This document shows positions 1-8,011 of a DNA stretch of 64,000 bases, in pieces. Origin of the DNA: Streptomyces griseocarneus (GTDB lineage: Bacteria; Actinomycetota; Actinomycetes; Streptomycetales; Streptomycetaceae). The stretch lies in the NCBI RefSeq assembly GCF_014655595.1, contig NZ_BNBL01000010.1, forward strand, positions 1 through 64,000. The letters run 5' to 3'. Position numbers and translations under genes: made by a program. Each line of letters opens with the position of its first letter. The stretch's first letter is position 1. The notes beneath the pieces were generated by a model. The model did not search any database. It was not told the DNA's origin and worked only from the letters and a program-made list of their open reading frames with translations.

Positions 1-63
1 TCAGTCAGCTCATGACGACGCACCACGACCAGACAACGCGCTCACCGACTTTGCGGACACGCC

Positions 64-399
64 CTAGTAGCCGCGGCCGCCACCGCCGTAGCCGCCCTGG
101 TGGCCACCGCCGCTTCCGCCGCCGTAGCCGCCCCTGCCTCCGCCGCCGCTGGGCTTGGCGTTGGCCACGTTGACCTTGAGGCGGCGCCCGTCGAGTTCCT
201 GCTCGTTGAGGCCGTTGATCGCCGCGTCGGCCTCGCCGGCGGAGCCCATGGTGACGAAGCCGAAGCCCCTGGACCGGCCCGTGTCGCGGTCGCGCATGAT
301 GATGGCGTCGAGGACCTGGCCGAACTCCGCGAACGCCTGCCTGAGCGTGTCGTCCGTCGTGTTCCAGCCCAGGTTGCCCACGTACAGCTTTGTCGTCAT
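64..399 (-). CDS. Glycine-rich RRM RNA-binding protein
   Basis: This 111-aa protein has a single RNA recognition motif at about residues 3-80, with RNP2 (LYVGNL, residues 5-10) and RNP1 (SRGFGFVTM, about 43-51), followed by a Gly-rich tail with Tyr/Arg from about residue 86. This layout matches bacterial and cyanobacterial Rbp-type RNA-binding proteins, which act in the cytoplasm on mRNA structure or stability and are often cold-responsive. The start ATG (397-399, complement) is chosen because a GAGGAGA ribosome-binding site lies just upstream and the RRM begins immediately. The reading frame stays open further upstream, but that part has no RRM-like content. It appears monocistronic. The RNA target is unknown. 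Confidence 0.93.
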   Translation of the reverse strand: MTTKLYVGNLGWNTTDDTLRQAFAEFGQVLDAIIMRDRDTGRSRGFGFVTMGSAGEADAAINGLNEQELDGRRLKVNVANAKPSGGGGRGGYGGGSGGGHQGGYGGGGRGY

Positions 400-643
400 G
401 GCCGGTCTCTCCTCAGGTGATCCACGGGTGATCCACGTGCTGATCCACAGGGCGCCGGAGGCAACACTCCCAGGAGTTCGGCGTTCGCGCCACGGTGCGG
501 TGCCCAACCGAACTCGTCGCACCCGAGAGGTTTTGCCGAACGGTCGACCACCCGTCGTCCCTGGCCGGATAGCGTCCAGGCATCCATTGATCGCGATGCG
601 GACTCCTCCCGGATGACCGGAGGGGCCCGTGAGGAGGCATGCC

Positions 644-949
644 ATGAGTGTGGTCGACCTGGTCCGGACCGCGGACGCGCTGCCGGAGGCGTGGAGGTCC
701 CGTGCGCTGGCCGAGGTGGGAACGGCCCGCGTCAAGGTGCTGCGCATGGACGCGCTGCCGGTCGAGGAGGAGGCGCACGGCGTCACCGAGGTGCTGCTCG
801 TGCTCGACGGCCGGTTGGAACTGACGGTGGAAGGCCTCGAGGTGACGGTGGGGCCGGGGGAGATGTACGAGGTGGTGGCCGGCACCCGGCATGCCGTCCG
901 CGCCGGGAGCCGAGGAACCCTGGTGATTGTGGAAGTGCCCGAGGAGTAG
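644..949 (+). CDS. Cupin-domain protein
   Basis: This small protein (about 101 aa) has a single beta-barrel cupin. The central segment EVLLVLDGRLELTVEG, followed by VGPGEMYEVVAGTRHAV, matches cupin motifs 1 and 2, with a conserved His near residue 84. An ATG at 644 sits 6 nt after GAGGAGG, which is preferred to the ATG at 629. Small stand-alone cupins often bind a metal or small ligand, but no substrate can be assigned here. It is divergent from the RRM gene and convergent with the DUF3592 gene. Confidence 0.85.
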   Translation: MSVVDLVRTADALPEAWRSRALAEVGTARVKVLRMDALPVEEEAHGVTEVLLVLDGRLELTVEGLEVTVGPGEMYEVVAGTRHAVRAGSRGTLVIVEVPEE

Positions 950-997
950 GGGCGGTTCAGGCCGGCCCGGCGGGCGCGGGCGCCGTTGGCGGACGGT

Positions 998-1717
998 CTA
1001 TCGCGTCGGCGGCTTGGGGAAGTCGGTCGGGAAGCCGGTCGGAGCGCCCGGCAAGTCGGTCGGAAAGCCGGTGGGGAAGTCGTCCGGCGGGCCGCTGGGG
1101 AGCGGGGGAAGCGAGGGCATGGAGGGAGGCGCCGGGGCTGCCGGGGGCGCCGGAGACTCAGGTGACGTGGGGGACGAGGGTGACGCCGGCGGCTTCATGT
1201 CCCGGGTCCTCTCGAACACGTCCGTCATGATCTGCGTGGTCAGGGAGAACACGGCCGTAGCCGCCAAGCACAGCAGCGTGGCGAAGGCCAGAAAGCCCAG
1301 CTGCAGACGGAACTTGCCCCGGGTCCCGCGGTCGCCCGGCGGCAGGGCCGTCGCCAGGTCCGGCCGGCCCTGCGGGTAGCGCACGGGGACGACGTCCCCG
1401 TCGAAGACCGTCGAGGGCCCGTCCTCCTCGAAGCGCAGCGTCCGGCCGTCCGGGGTCGTGAACTCGTACGCGTGGCTGACCGTGCTGTTCGTGTGCTGGT
1501 GCAGGCCGCGTCGCCACGTCGCCGTGGTCACGAACGTCCGCAGGCAGCGCCCCTCGACGGTCACGCCCCTGTACCAGGCCTCATTGAGGCGTCGGCGCCG
1601 TACGATCACGCGGGCCGCGGCGGCGAGCGCACCGGCCGCCATGAGCCCGGGGACGGCCGGGAGGATGTACTGGATCACGAGCACCTCGATAGGCGGGACG
1701 GCGGCGCGCTGGTCCAT
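998..1717 (-). CDS. DUF3592-like membrane protein with proline-rich tail
   Basis: A 239-aa membrane protein with one transmembrane helix near residues 15-38 and a second at about 139-160. Between them is a beta-rich loop (YEFTTPDGRTLRF, then GDVVPVRYPQGRPDLA) typical of DUF3592 proteins. The C-terminal 70 residues are a low-complexity Pro-rich tail with repeated DFPTGFPTD-like units. The ATG at 1717 is one possible start. A GTG further in (around 1684) would still keep TM1, so the N-terminus is uncertain. Function unknown. Confidence 0.75.
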   Translation of the reverse strand: MDQRAAVPPIEVLVIQYILPAVPGLMAAGALAAAARVIVRRRRLNEAWYRGVTVEGRCLRTFVTTATWRRGLHQHTNSTVSHAYEFTTPDGRTLRFEEDGPSTVFDGDVVPVRYPQGRPDLATALPPGDRGTRGKFRLQLGFLAFATLLCLAATAVFSLTTQIMTDVFERTRDMKPPASPSSPTSPESPAPPAAPAPPSMPSLPPLPSGPPDDFPTGFPTDLPGAPTGFPTDFPKPPTR

Positions 1718-1835
1718 ACCAGGCTGTAAGTGATCTTGCCGTCCCGTGTCGTCGCGATCAAGGCATATCCGCGACGGCGTACGCCCGCTGAATTCGATGG
1801 CGATCGGCGCGCGGCGTGTGCGCATACTGCGGTTC

Positions 1836-2276
1836 ATGACTGCTGTGGACAAGCCTTTGCTGACCGTCGGCGGAAATGACGCCGAGCTCACCGAGCGGCT
1901 CGAGAGCGAACTCGACGCGTTCAACGACGCGGCCACCGGCGGCGTCGCCCACGACGAGTTCTCGGTGCGGGCCACGGGCGACGACGGCGAGCTGATCGGC
2001 GGCCTCACCGCCTGGACATGGGGCGGGCTGTGCGGGATCCAGCTGCTGTGGGTGCGGGAGGACCGCCGCGCGGACGGCTGGGGCACGAAGCTGCTGCGCG
2101 AGGCCGAAGCCGAGGCCGTACGGCGCGGCTGCGACCGCATGACCGTCTCCTCCTACACCTTCCAGGCGCCGGGCTTCTACGAGCGTCACGGGTACGCGGA
2201 AGTCGGCCGCGTGCCGGGCATGCCCGGCGGGCACGCCGACGTCTACCTGTTCAAGGTGCTGACCGCCGGCCGGTGA
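1836..2276 (+). CDS. GNAT family N-acetyltransferase
   Basis: A 146-aa GNAT fold protein. The acetyl-CoA binding strand-loop region WVREDRRADGWGTKLL (motif A) is followed by AEAEAVRRGC and a C-terminal FYERHGYAEVGRV motif typical of GNATs. ATG 1836 is chosen because homologues start close to the first beta strand. The frame is open upstream to 1746, but that segment is not GNAT-like. Substrate unknown. The next gene begins 17 nt downstream, so the two are probably cotranscribed. Confidence 0.88.
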   Translation: MTAVDKPLLTVGGNDAELTERLESELDAFNDAATGGVAHDEFSVRATGDDGELIGGLTAWTWGGLCGIQLLWVREDRRADGWGTKLLREAEAEAVRRGCDRMTVSSYTFQAPGFYERHGYAEVGRVPGMPGGHADVYLFKVLTAGR

Positions 2277-2293
2277 CGAAGGAGGGGCCCTCC

Positions 2294-2776
2294 ATGACCA
2301 CGACCACCTCGCACGTCCGTCGCGCGGAAGTCCCGCGCGAGACGCGGACCGGGAAGGACTTCTCCAAGCCGCACTACGCCTCGGCGTTCGAACTCCCCGC
2401 CCCCGGCGCCGCCACGTCCATGACGCCCGAACAATGGGCGCGGGCCGTCTTCGAGGGTGCTCCCCCTCCACTGCGAAGGGTGTTGTCGTTCGGGTGGCGA
2501 CGGGCGCTGGGGCTCAGGATGGCGCCAACGTCCCCCCAGTGCGTCCTGGGGTGGCACGTCGCGGAATCCGGACCCCGGTCGGTCGTCCTCGAAGCGCGTT
2601 CGCCTCTCATGGCCACCCGTAACACCGTGCTGGTGCGGGAGGCGAGCGTCGTGTGGGTCACCCTCGTCCGCTTCCACCGGCCTCTCGCCCGCCCCGTCTG
2701 GGCCGTGGCCGCCCCGGTCCACCACACGGTCGTCCCCTGGCTGCTGAAGCGTGCCCTCGCCCGGGCGGCGGCCTGA
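2294..2776 (+). CDS. DUF2867-like protein
   Basis: A 160-aa protein resembling the DUF2867 family. It has the motif set YASAFELPAPG, TPEQWARAVFEGAPP, LGWHVAESGP, VVLEARSPL and a C-terminal VAPVHHTVVPWLLKRA. DUF2867 is a soluble SRPBCC-like fold whose ligand is not established. The start at 2294 follows a GAAGGAGGGG ribosome-binding site, and the gene lies 17 nt behind the acetyltransferase in a likely operon. Confidence 0.82.
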   Translation: MTTTTSHVRRAEVPRETRTGKDFSKPHYASAFELPAPGAATSMTPEQWARAVFEGAPPPLRRVLSFGWRRALGLRMAPTSPQCVLGWHVAESGPRSVVLEARSPLMATRNTVLVREASVVWVTLVRFHRPLARPVWAVAAPVHHTVVPWLLKRALARAAA

Positions 2777-2780
2777 CAGA

Positions 2781-2797
2781 GGCCGGCGGGCCCGGCC
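2781..2797 (+). terminator. GC hairpin after DUF2867 gene
   Basis: A perfect 6-bp inverted repeat (GGCCGG / CCGGCC) with a 5-nt loop starts 4 nt after the stop codon. There is no U-tract, as is common for Streptomyces terminators. This is a plausible but short terminator for the GNAT-DUF2867 pair. Confidence 0.4.
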
Positions 2798-2852
2798 GTC
2801 CCTGACGGGGCGTCCGGGCTGCCGGTCCGGCGCGCCAGAGCTGTGCGGGTCG

Positions 2853-3035
2853 CTACTCCCTGTGGTGCGCCGCCTGCAGCACCAGGGCGATCCTCGACCG
2901 TATCCAGCGGAACAACTCCTGACCTGGAGTCGTGGCAGCCGACTGCAGCACTTTGGTGATGTAGGCATCCGTGGATTCCTGGCCTGCCATCCAGCGATGC
3001 CCTGATGCGATGATCGCCGATTCACGCTCAGGCAT
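2853..3035 (-). CDS. Small hypothetical protein
   Basis: A 60-aa open frame with a normal amino acid mix and codon use that is only moderately GC3-biased. The start ATG (3033-3035, complement) has a purine-rich GGGGGAA a few bases upstream. No domain was recognised. It sits in a pocket of lower GC that continues into the membrane GAF gene to its right, with which it shares strand. It could be real or a chance frame. Confidence 0.4.
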   Translation of the reverse strand: MPERESAIIASGHRWMAGQESTDAYITKVLQSAATTPGQELFRWIRSRIALVLQAAHHRE

Positions 3036-3201
3036 GACGGTTCCCCCAACCTGTCTCTAGATGCCCATCGACTCTAGTGAGCCGCGAGCGGGGCTCGCTC
3101 GGTTTGCAGCATCTTCGCTGTTTCTTACCCTGCCCGGGCCGCCGTCACCCGGGCGTTCGCCGCCCGCCTGCGGCGATAAAGTGGAATATTCGCCGCCGTA
3201 G

Positions 3202-3927
3202 TCAATTCCTGAGGGCATTGGAAACGCCGAACAAGGATGCGAACACCCATACGTATGTTTCGGGCACCTTCGCCCTCGACAGATCCCCGGGATTCGGCGC
3301 GTCGATAATCAGGACCCCCTGGAGCTCGTCCCCCGCCCATGCCCCATGGGCGATGATGGATTTGTAGCCGCTCCCCAGCGTGAAGTTCAAATTCGCATCG
3401 GGATCCTGGATGTCCTTCGTATATACCGGGACTTTCTGCCCCATCGCATGTCGCAGGTTACGAAATTCATCGGAACCGTTGGCGAACTCCACCGGCGTCC
3501 CGTTCGGTCCGCCCGAGACCACCTCGCGCTTCAGGCGCTCGTTCTCCTGGTCGTACGAGTAGAACGAGCACCGCGCCCCGTCGCCCAGGCTCTCCGCCAG
3601 CAGCGGTGCCAGGCGCTCGTGAATCTGCCCCACCTTCGCCTGCGCATCGCCCGGCTTCGTGATGCTCTCGCCGATGTAATCGATGATCGGCGCCAGGAGT
3701 GCCTCCCGGCGCGCTCTCTCCTGGATCCGCGACTTCTTGTGCAGCCAGAACCCCCAGAGCGGAGGGGCTGTCGCCAGCAGCGCCATGAGGACAATCAGGG
3801 CAACCGTCACCGTGCCGTGGGTGCCCTTGGCTATCCAGCCGATGATCAAAATCGCGCCGGGGGGCAGGACGGTGAATGCAAGGATGAGCATGTCCTGCTT
3901 TTTGGAGCCGCTCTGGAGATCGGGCAT
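3202..3927 (-). CDS. Membrane-anchored GAF-domain protein
   Basis: A 241-aa protein. Two N-terminal transmembrane helices lie at about 13-33 and 38-62, followed by a short basic segment (KKSRIQERARRE). A cytoplasmic domain then reads like a GAF sensor (from about residue 80), including CSFYSYDQENERLKREVV and a late GVLIIDAPNPGDLS strand-loop. GAF domains bind small ligands or redox cofactors. No output domain is attached, so it may be a one-piece sensor or part of a defence or signalling pair. Codon use is less GC3-extreme than its neighbours, hinting at recent transfer. Confidence 0.8.
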   Translation of the reverse strand: MPDLQSGSKKQDMLILAFTVLPPGAILIIGWIAKGTHGTVTVALIVLMALLATAPPLWGFWLHKKSRIQERARREALLAPIIDYIGESITKPGDAQAKVGQIHERLAPLLAESLGDGARCSFYSYDQENERLKREVVSGGPNGTPVEFANGSDEFRNLRHAMGQKVPVYTKDIQDPDANLNFTLGSGYKSIIAHGAWAGDELQGVLIIDAPNPGDLSRAKVPETYVWVFASLFGVSNALRN

Positions 3928-4193
3928 TACACCTTCTTCGGGGGGTTTTCGATTATCCCTGGTGAGGATTTACGCTTCGGGCGGCATCATTATCCCGAAC
4001 CCCTTCCCTGCCCAGTCGGTACAGTCACCGTTTTTGTGACGTGAGGGCCAGAGCTTGCAGCAATTTGGGGGCGCAATTCGTCGGCGGTGCGCCGTGGTCC
4101 CGAGGGTGCGCCCGGTCGGCAGGGCCATATGCCTCGCGGAGCGGACCGGACATAGGTGAGAATGTTCCCTGCTCACCCCTGACCAGGAGATTC

Positions 4194-4610
4194 ATGCACA
4201 AGCGTCTTACCCCGCTCGCCCTCTGCCTCGTGGCTGCCGCCGTTCTCGGCACCTCGGCGTGCGACTCGTCCGGCGACAGCCGTGCGAACGGCCCCTCTGC
4301 CGCACCGTCCGGCGCGTCCGCGCCCGCCGGCGCCGCGCCCTCCGCGAGCCCGTCGTCCAGCCCCGCGAAGGTACGTACGTTGACCGGCATCATGTCGAAG
4401 CTCTACGTCCGGTCCGTCCGGAAGAACTACCCGGACGTGGACCACATCAGCGACGACTCGCTCATCACCTACGGCAATGCCATCTGTGTTGCCCGGAGCA
4501 CGTCTCCCGACGCCTTCGGCAAGCAGGCCAAGAAGACCATGCAGGACCTCGGCACCACGCCGACGCAGACCGCGCACATCCTGGGCAGCGCGGACGCCTT
4601 TTGCCGGTAG
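4194..4610 (+). CDS. DUF732-type lipoprotein
   Basis: A 138-aa predicted lipoprotein. A basic n-region (MHKR), a hydrophobic h-region and a GTSAC lipobox put the lipidated Cys near residue 23. A Ser/Pro/Ala-rich linker follows, and the C-terminal half (from about residue 65) has the DUF732 pattern: a Cys in NAICVA and a terminal Cys in DAFCR that could pair. DUF732 proteins are exported and of unknown role. The start is preceded by CCAGGAGA. It is convergent with the DUF397 gene. Confidence 0.85.
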   Translation: MHKRLTPLALCLVAAAVLGTSACDSSGDSRANGPSAAPSGASAPAGAAPSASPSSSPAKVRTLTGIMSKLYVRSVRKNYPDVDHISDDSLITYGNAICVARSTSPDAFGKQAKKTMQDLGTTPTQTAHILGSADAFCR

Positions 4611-4629
4611 GCGACTTGGCGCTCGGTGC

Positions 4630-4851
4630 TCAGGGGGCGGCAGCTACGGGTTGGGCTGCCGCCGCCCGCGCCAACGTTCCGGCCTTGATGCGGGATATGA
4701 GGGGGCGGAGTTTGGCTGGGGTGGTCGTGACGATCACGTTCGGGGCGTCGCTCTCGCGGAGGTGGATCGTTCCGGCTCCCACCGTGGCGATGTACAGGCA
4801 GGCGTCGCCCTCGCCGCTGTAGGAGGACTTCTGCCAAAGGAGGGTGGACAT
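4630..4851 (-). CDS. DUF397-domain protein
   Basis: A small protein (73 aa) opening with WQKSSYSGEGDACLYIA and later IHLRESDAP, the DUF397 signature. These are cytoplasmic partners of XRE/DUF5753 regulators in the WhiJ/Scr1-like loci of Streptomyces. There are three consecutive ATG codons. The third (4849-4851) is best placed relative to the AAGGAGA site, and starts at 4854 or 4857 are possible. It lies immediately downstream of the XRE gene and is almost certainly cotranscribed with it. Confidence 0.9.
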   Translation of the reverse strand: MSTLLWQKSSYSGEGDACLYIATVGAGTIHLRESDAPNVIVTTTPAKLRPLISRIKAGTLARAAAAQPVAAAP

Positions 4852-4862
4852 CATCATTCTCC

Positions 4863-5714
4863 TTACAGGGACTGCATGATGCTGCGGATCACGTCGCGTG
4901 ACTGGCTCACCGGGAGAGCGATCGCCTCCATGCGATCGAGCACGACGCGATATCGCGCGAGTTGCGCATCCGAGTCGAGGAAGACGGAACCCACCTCGGT
5001 GTCGAGATGCACGGTGTCGAGCTGATGCACGGGTCCGGTCGCATACAGGATGGATTGACCGGCGCCGGGAAAGTCGCCGGCGTCGAAGGGGATGACACGC
5101 ACTGTGATGTGTTCCTGCTCGGACATCTTGAGGATGTGCTGAAGCTGGCTGGCTGCCGTGGATGCCCCTCCAAAGCGCATGCGTAGCGCTGCCTCGTGGA
5201 TCACCGTCGCGCAGGGAGTCGGCTTGTCCCGGTAGAGGACCGCCTGCCGCTTGATGCGGTGGGAAACGCGGTGCTCCACCTCGGGCGGTGAGAGCTCGGG
5301 GACGACCTGGCGAAAGATCGCACGTGCGTGTTCCGGGGTCTGGAGCAGGCCGGGTAGATGGGCCACGTATGCCCCGCGCAATGAGGTCGCATGGTGTTCG
5401 AGTTCAGCGAGGTTCAGCAGGCCGGCGGACAGAATGCCTCGGTACTGCTCCCACCAGCCGCGTTTGCGCTCACCCGTCATTCCGGCGAGTGCATCGATCA
5501 AGGCATGGTCGGAGCATTCGTAGTTCCTGGCCAGTGCTCGTACGCGGTCCGCGCTCACCCCGATACGGCTGGCTTCGATGTTGCTGATCTGCGCCTGGTT
5601 GGTGCCGAGCAGTCTGCCTGCCTCGGTCGAGGACATGTCCGCGCGTTCACGCAGCTTTCGTAGCTCGGCGCCGAGGCGGAGTTGACGTCCGGTCGGGTTG
5701 CTTCTGACGGGCAT
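4863..5714 (-). CDS. XRE-family regulator with DUF5753 (WhiJ/Scr1-like)
   Basis: A 283-aa protein. An N-terminal helix-turn-helix (about residues 14-70; SSTEAGRLLGTNQAQISNIE) is followed by the DUF5753 region from about residue 90 (WWEQYRG, LPGLLQTPEHAR, then the RQAVLYRDKPTP segment). Proteins of this class work with DUF397 partners and regulate neighbouring genes and development or antibiotic production in Streptomyces. Here it is divergent from an ATP-binding protein gene across about 150 bp, the typical arrangement, so it probably controls both directions. Confidence 0.93.
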   Translation of the reverse strand: MPVRSNPTGRQLRLGAELRKLRERADMSSTEAGRLLGTNQAQISNIEASRIGVSADRVRALARNYECSDHALIDALAGMTGERKRGWWEQYRGILSAGLLNLAELEHHATSLRGAYVAHLPGLLQTPEHARAIFRQVVPELSPPEVEHRVSHRIKRQAVLYRDKPTPCATVIHEAALRMRFGGASTAASQLQHILKMSEQEHITVRVIPFDAGDFPGAGQSILYATGPVHQLDTVHLDTEVGSVFLDSDAQLARYRVVLDRMEAIALPVSQSRDVIRSIMQSL

Positions 5715-5868
5715 GCACTGTCCCTCTGTTCGTACGCGCTACGCAGGCGTCACCCATGGGAGTGGTGGCTGAATCAATTGGGCGCTTACGGCTCAATATC
5801 TTCAGCGGTAGCGCTACGGTCTCAGCCAACCGCTTCACGCCAACTCCACCTCCCGCCAGGAGACTTCC

Positions 5869-6435
5869 ATGGCCACCGTATCGCCGTCACAGCCCTGGAC
5901 GTACACCCTCGAACTGCCGCACGATCCCCGCTCGCCGGGCGTGGCCCGCCTCGCGCTGCGGGCCGTGCTCGACAGTCACGGCATGTCGGAAATCGCCGAG
6001 ACGGCCGAGCTGTTGGCCTCCGAACTCGTCACCAACGCGTACGTGCACACCGAGGGCCCCTGCTCCCTCCGGCTGCGCGGGCGGGAGGGTGAACGCGTGC
6101 GCGTGACCGTGTGGGACACGAGTCCGGTCGTTCCCTCGGAGAGGGCGGCGGGGCCGGACAGTGAGGCCGGTAGAGGGCTGATGCTCGTGCGGGAGTGGGC
6201 CGACGACTGGGGGAACTCCACCTCTCATCACGACGGCAAGTCGCTGTGGTTCGAGCTGATGTGCCCGGGGCGCAGTGCGGCGTGCGGGGAGTGTGTGGCG
6301 CTGGGGGCCGCGCAGCGGCGGGCCGTGGATGGTGGGGGCAGGCGGAAGGCCGTGGACGCGACCGTCGCCGTGCGGCGGCACGTGCTCGACGCCCACCTCG
6401 AGGACGGGACCGAGACCGAGGGCGGTGCGTGGTGA
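5869..6435 (+). CDS. HATPase anti-sigma-like protein with C-terminal Cys-rich tail domain
   Basis: A 188-aa protein. Residues about 15-130 form a GHKL/HATPase kinase-like domain of the RsbW/SpoIIAB type, with the N-box ELVTNAYVHT and a GRGLMLVREWADDWG G-box. After about residue 138 comes an extra segment with CGECVAL, AAQRRAVD and AVRRHVLDAHL. This tail is also found in the protein at 15495-15821, attached to a different N-terminus. The start is preceded by CCAGGAGAC. It overlaps the next gene by 4 nt (GTGA), so the two are translationally coupled. It is divergent from the XRE/DUF397 pair. Confidence 0.9.
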   Translation: MATVSPSQPWTYTLELPHDPRSPGVARLALRAVLDSHGMSEIAETAELLASELVTNAYVHTEGPCSLRLRGREGERVRVTVWDTSPVVPSERAAGPDSEAGRGLMLVREWADDWGNSTSHHDGKSLWFELMCPGRSAACGECVALGAAQRRAVDGGGRRKAVDATVAVRRHVLDAHLEDGTETEGGAW

Positions 6436-6719
6436 GAGCCAAGTGTGCGCACCCGCAGGGGTGGACGCAGACCGGGGCCGGGGCCGGAGCGTGGCGGTGC
6501 GAGCGGTGCGGGACCCGGCGGTTCACGCATTACGCGTCGCTGCGGCCGCCGGGGTTGCCCGCCGCCGTCACGCCGAGCCCCGCCGCCCGCCGCGCCGCCG
6601 ACCGTGCGGCGGCGCGGAACGTGGCCGGAGCCTGGGCCCGGCCCCGGCGGCCCCGCTGGGCCTCGTACGCCGGCAAAAATGCGTGGCACGCCTGCTTCAC
6701 TGCCGCCACGGCAGGGTGA
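6432..6719 (+). CDS. Small zinc-ribbon-like protein (DUF6255-like)
   Basis: A 95-aa protein with a CxxC zinc-ribbon half, CERCGTRRF, after CAHPQGWTQT, and then SLRPPGLP and a basic Ala/Arg-rich tail. It closely resembles the protein at 15821-16117 and fits what is called DUF6255 in Streptomyces. The GTG start overlaps the stop of the upstream ATPase gene (GTGA). The 3' end overlaps the convergent DUF1266 gene by 23 bp, and a small hairpin (6700-6714) lies in the overlap. Role unknown. Confidence 0.75.
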   Translation: MRAKCAHPQGWTQTGAGAGAWRCERCGTRRFTHYASLRPPGLPAAVTPSPAARRAADRAAARNVAGAWARPRRPRWASYAGKNAWHACFTAATAG

Positions 6720-7884
6720 GCCAGGGGCTGTCCGGGTTCTCGGCGGCGTCCATGAGGATGCGGTGGGGTTCGAGGACGCTGGTGTACCAGGAGCCGAATT
6801 CCTCGGTGTCGAAGCGCATGACGCGCCCGAGCGCGTAGCCGGCCGAGAAGTCCGCCCACGAGGTGTGGTGTTCCCGGCTCAGCGCGCCTGCCCGCCGGAT
6901 CGCCTCCTCCGCCGCGGCTTCCGAGCAGAGCCGGGCGCCCAGGCCCCAGCGGGCGAAGCTGACGGCGCGGCCGTAGTCGTAGGCGAGCGCGCTGCGTACG
7001 TAGCCGTCGGGCTCGATCAGGCCGTCGGCGCGGAAGCGGGCCTCGTAGCGGAGGATGCGGCCTATGAGGGGCTGGATCACGGCCTCGTCGAGGGGCCGTT
7101 CGTCCAGCTGGTCGAGTATTTCGGTGCAGGCGCGGCGCCAGGTGTCCGCGTCGAGGTGCGTGTCCGTGCCGCGGGAGAGCTCGCGGCGGACGCGGAGGGC
7201 GAATTCGGGTTCCCCGGGGCTGTTGCGGCCTTCCAGCAGGGCGTCCATCTGCTCCTGCCAGGCCTGAGGGGTGGTGGTGGCCCATCCGTCGCGCAGGATC
7301 TCGGCGTCGCGCTCGTAGTCGTCGTAGACGTCGCCGAGGTCGTTCCACAGCACGCCGTTGCGTACGGACAGGTGGGCTCCGCAGGCCAGCGCGTGGGCGA
7401 GGGGGCCGGTGCGGTAGCCGGTGGCCTTGGTGAGGAGGGAGACGGGGCGGTCGCCGAGCAGGTGGCGCTTCGCCGTGCGCTTCCAGCGGCGGACGTCCCA
7501 GGGGCCCGAGGTCAGGAGCATGGCGGCGGGTGTGCCGGGGTTGACGTGCAGGGAGAAGCGGCGGCCCGGCCAGTCGTGGGCGAGGTCGTGCAGCGACGTG
7601 CGGACGGCGACGAACTGGGCCCGGCGCGGCAGTCGTTCTCCCGCCGTGCGGACCACGATGCACCAGTTGCCCTGGCCGTCCTCGTAGGGGATCCACGCGG
7701 GCCGGCCGCCCGAGGCGTCCCTGTGGTCCTTCGGCAGGTACAGGAACAGGTCCGCTTGCGCGAGGACGCGCAGATAGCGCGCCCGGTCGCCGGCCTTCGC
7801 CGCGTCGTGCAGGTCTCGCTCGATCCGGGTCGGCGGCGACCACGACCGGGACGCCGCCATCGCACGTGGTTTCGAAGTGCTCAC
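6697..7884 (-). CDS. DUF1266-domain protein with SseB-like N-terminus
   Basis: A 395-aa soluble protein. Residues about 25-125 resemble an SseB-type N-terminal domain (LRVLAQADLFLYLP, then FVAVRTSLHDLAHDWPG and SLHVNPGTPAAM). The C-terminal 180 residues carry DUF1266-like patterns with WDLGR-type replacements (YDYGRAVSFARWGLGA, then SWADFSAGYALGR, and a final DSPWLTLPW). The GTG start at 7884 has GGAG upstream. SseB-like domains are linked to secretion or effector-associated modules, but the role here is unknown. Confidence 0.82.
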   Translation of the reverse strand: MSTSKPRAMAASRSWSPPTRIERDLHDAAKAGDRARYLRVLAQADLFLYLPKDHRDASGGRPAWIPYEDGQGNWCIVVRTAGERLPRRAQFVAVRTSLHDLAHDWPGRRFSLHVNPGTPAAMLLTSGPWDVRRWKRTAKRHLLGDRPVSLLTKATGYRTGPLAHALACGAHLSVRNGVLWNDLGDVYDDYERDAEILRDGWATTTPQAWQEQMDALLEGRNSPGEPEFALRVRRELSRGTDTHLDADTWRRACTEILDQLDERPLDEAVIQPLIGRILRYEARFRADGLIEPDGYVRSALAYDYGRAVSFARWGLGARLCSEAAAEEAIRRAGALSREHHTSWADFSAGYALGRVMRFDTEEFGSWYTSVLEPHRILMDAAENPDSPWLTLPWRQ

Positions 7885-8011
7885 GGGCTCCGACTGTACG
7901 ACCCCGCCGGTGACGGCATGTTCGCGGTTCTCCCACGCGCCGCCCGCCGCCTCCCGGGTATGGCCCAGAGGCGTTCTTCCCCATGGATCGGGCCAGTGGG
8001 ACACTCCCGCT

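Noticed and set aside
4863..6719. A toxin-antitoxin system at the XRE/DUF397 locus
   Set aside because: DUF397 and DUF5753 proteins are better explained as a WhiJ-like regulatory pair with an ATPase; no toxin fold was seen.
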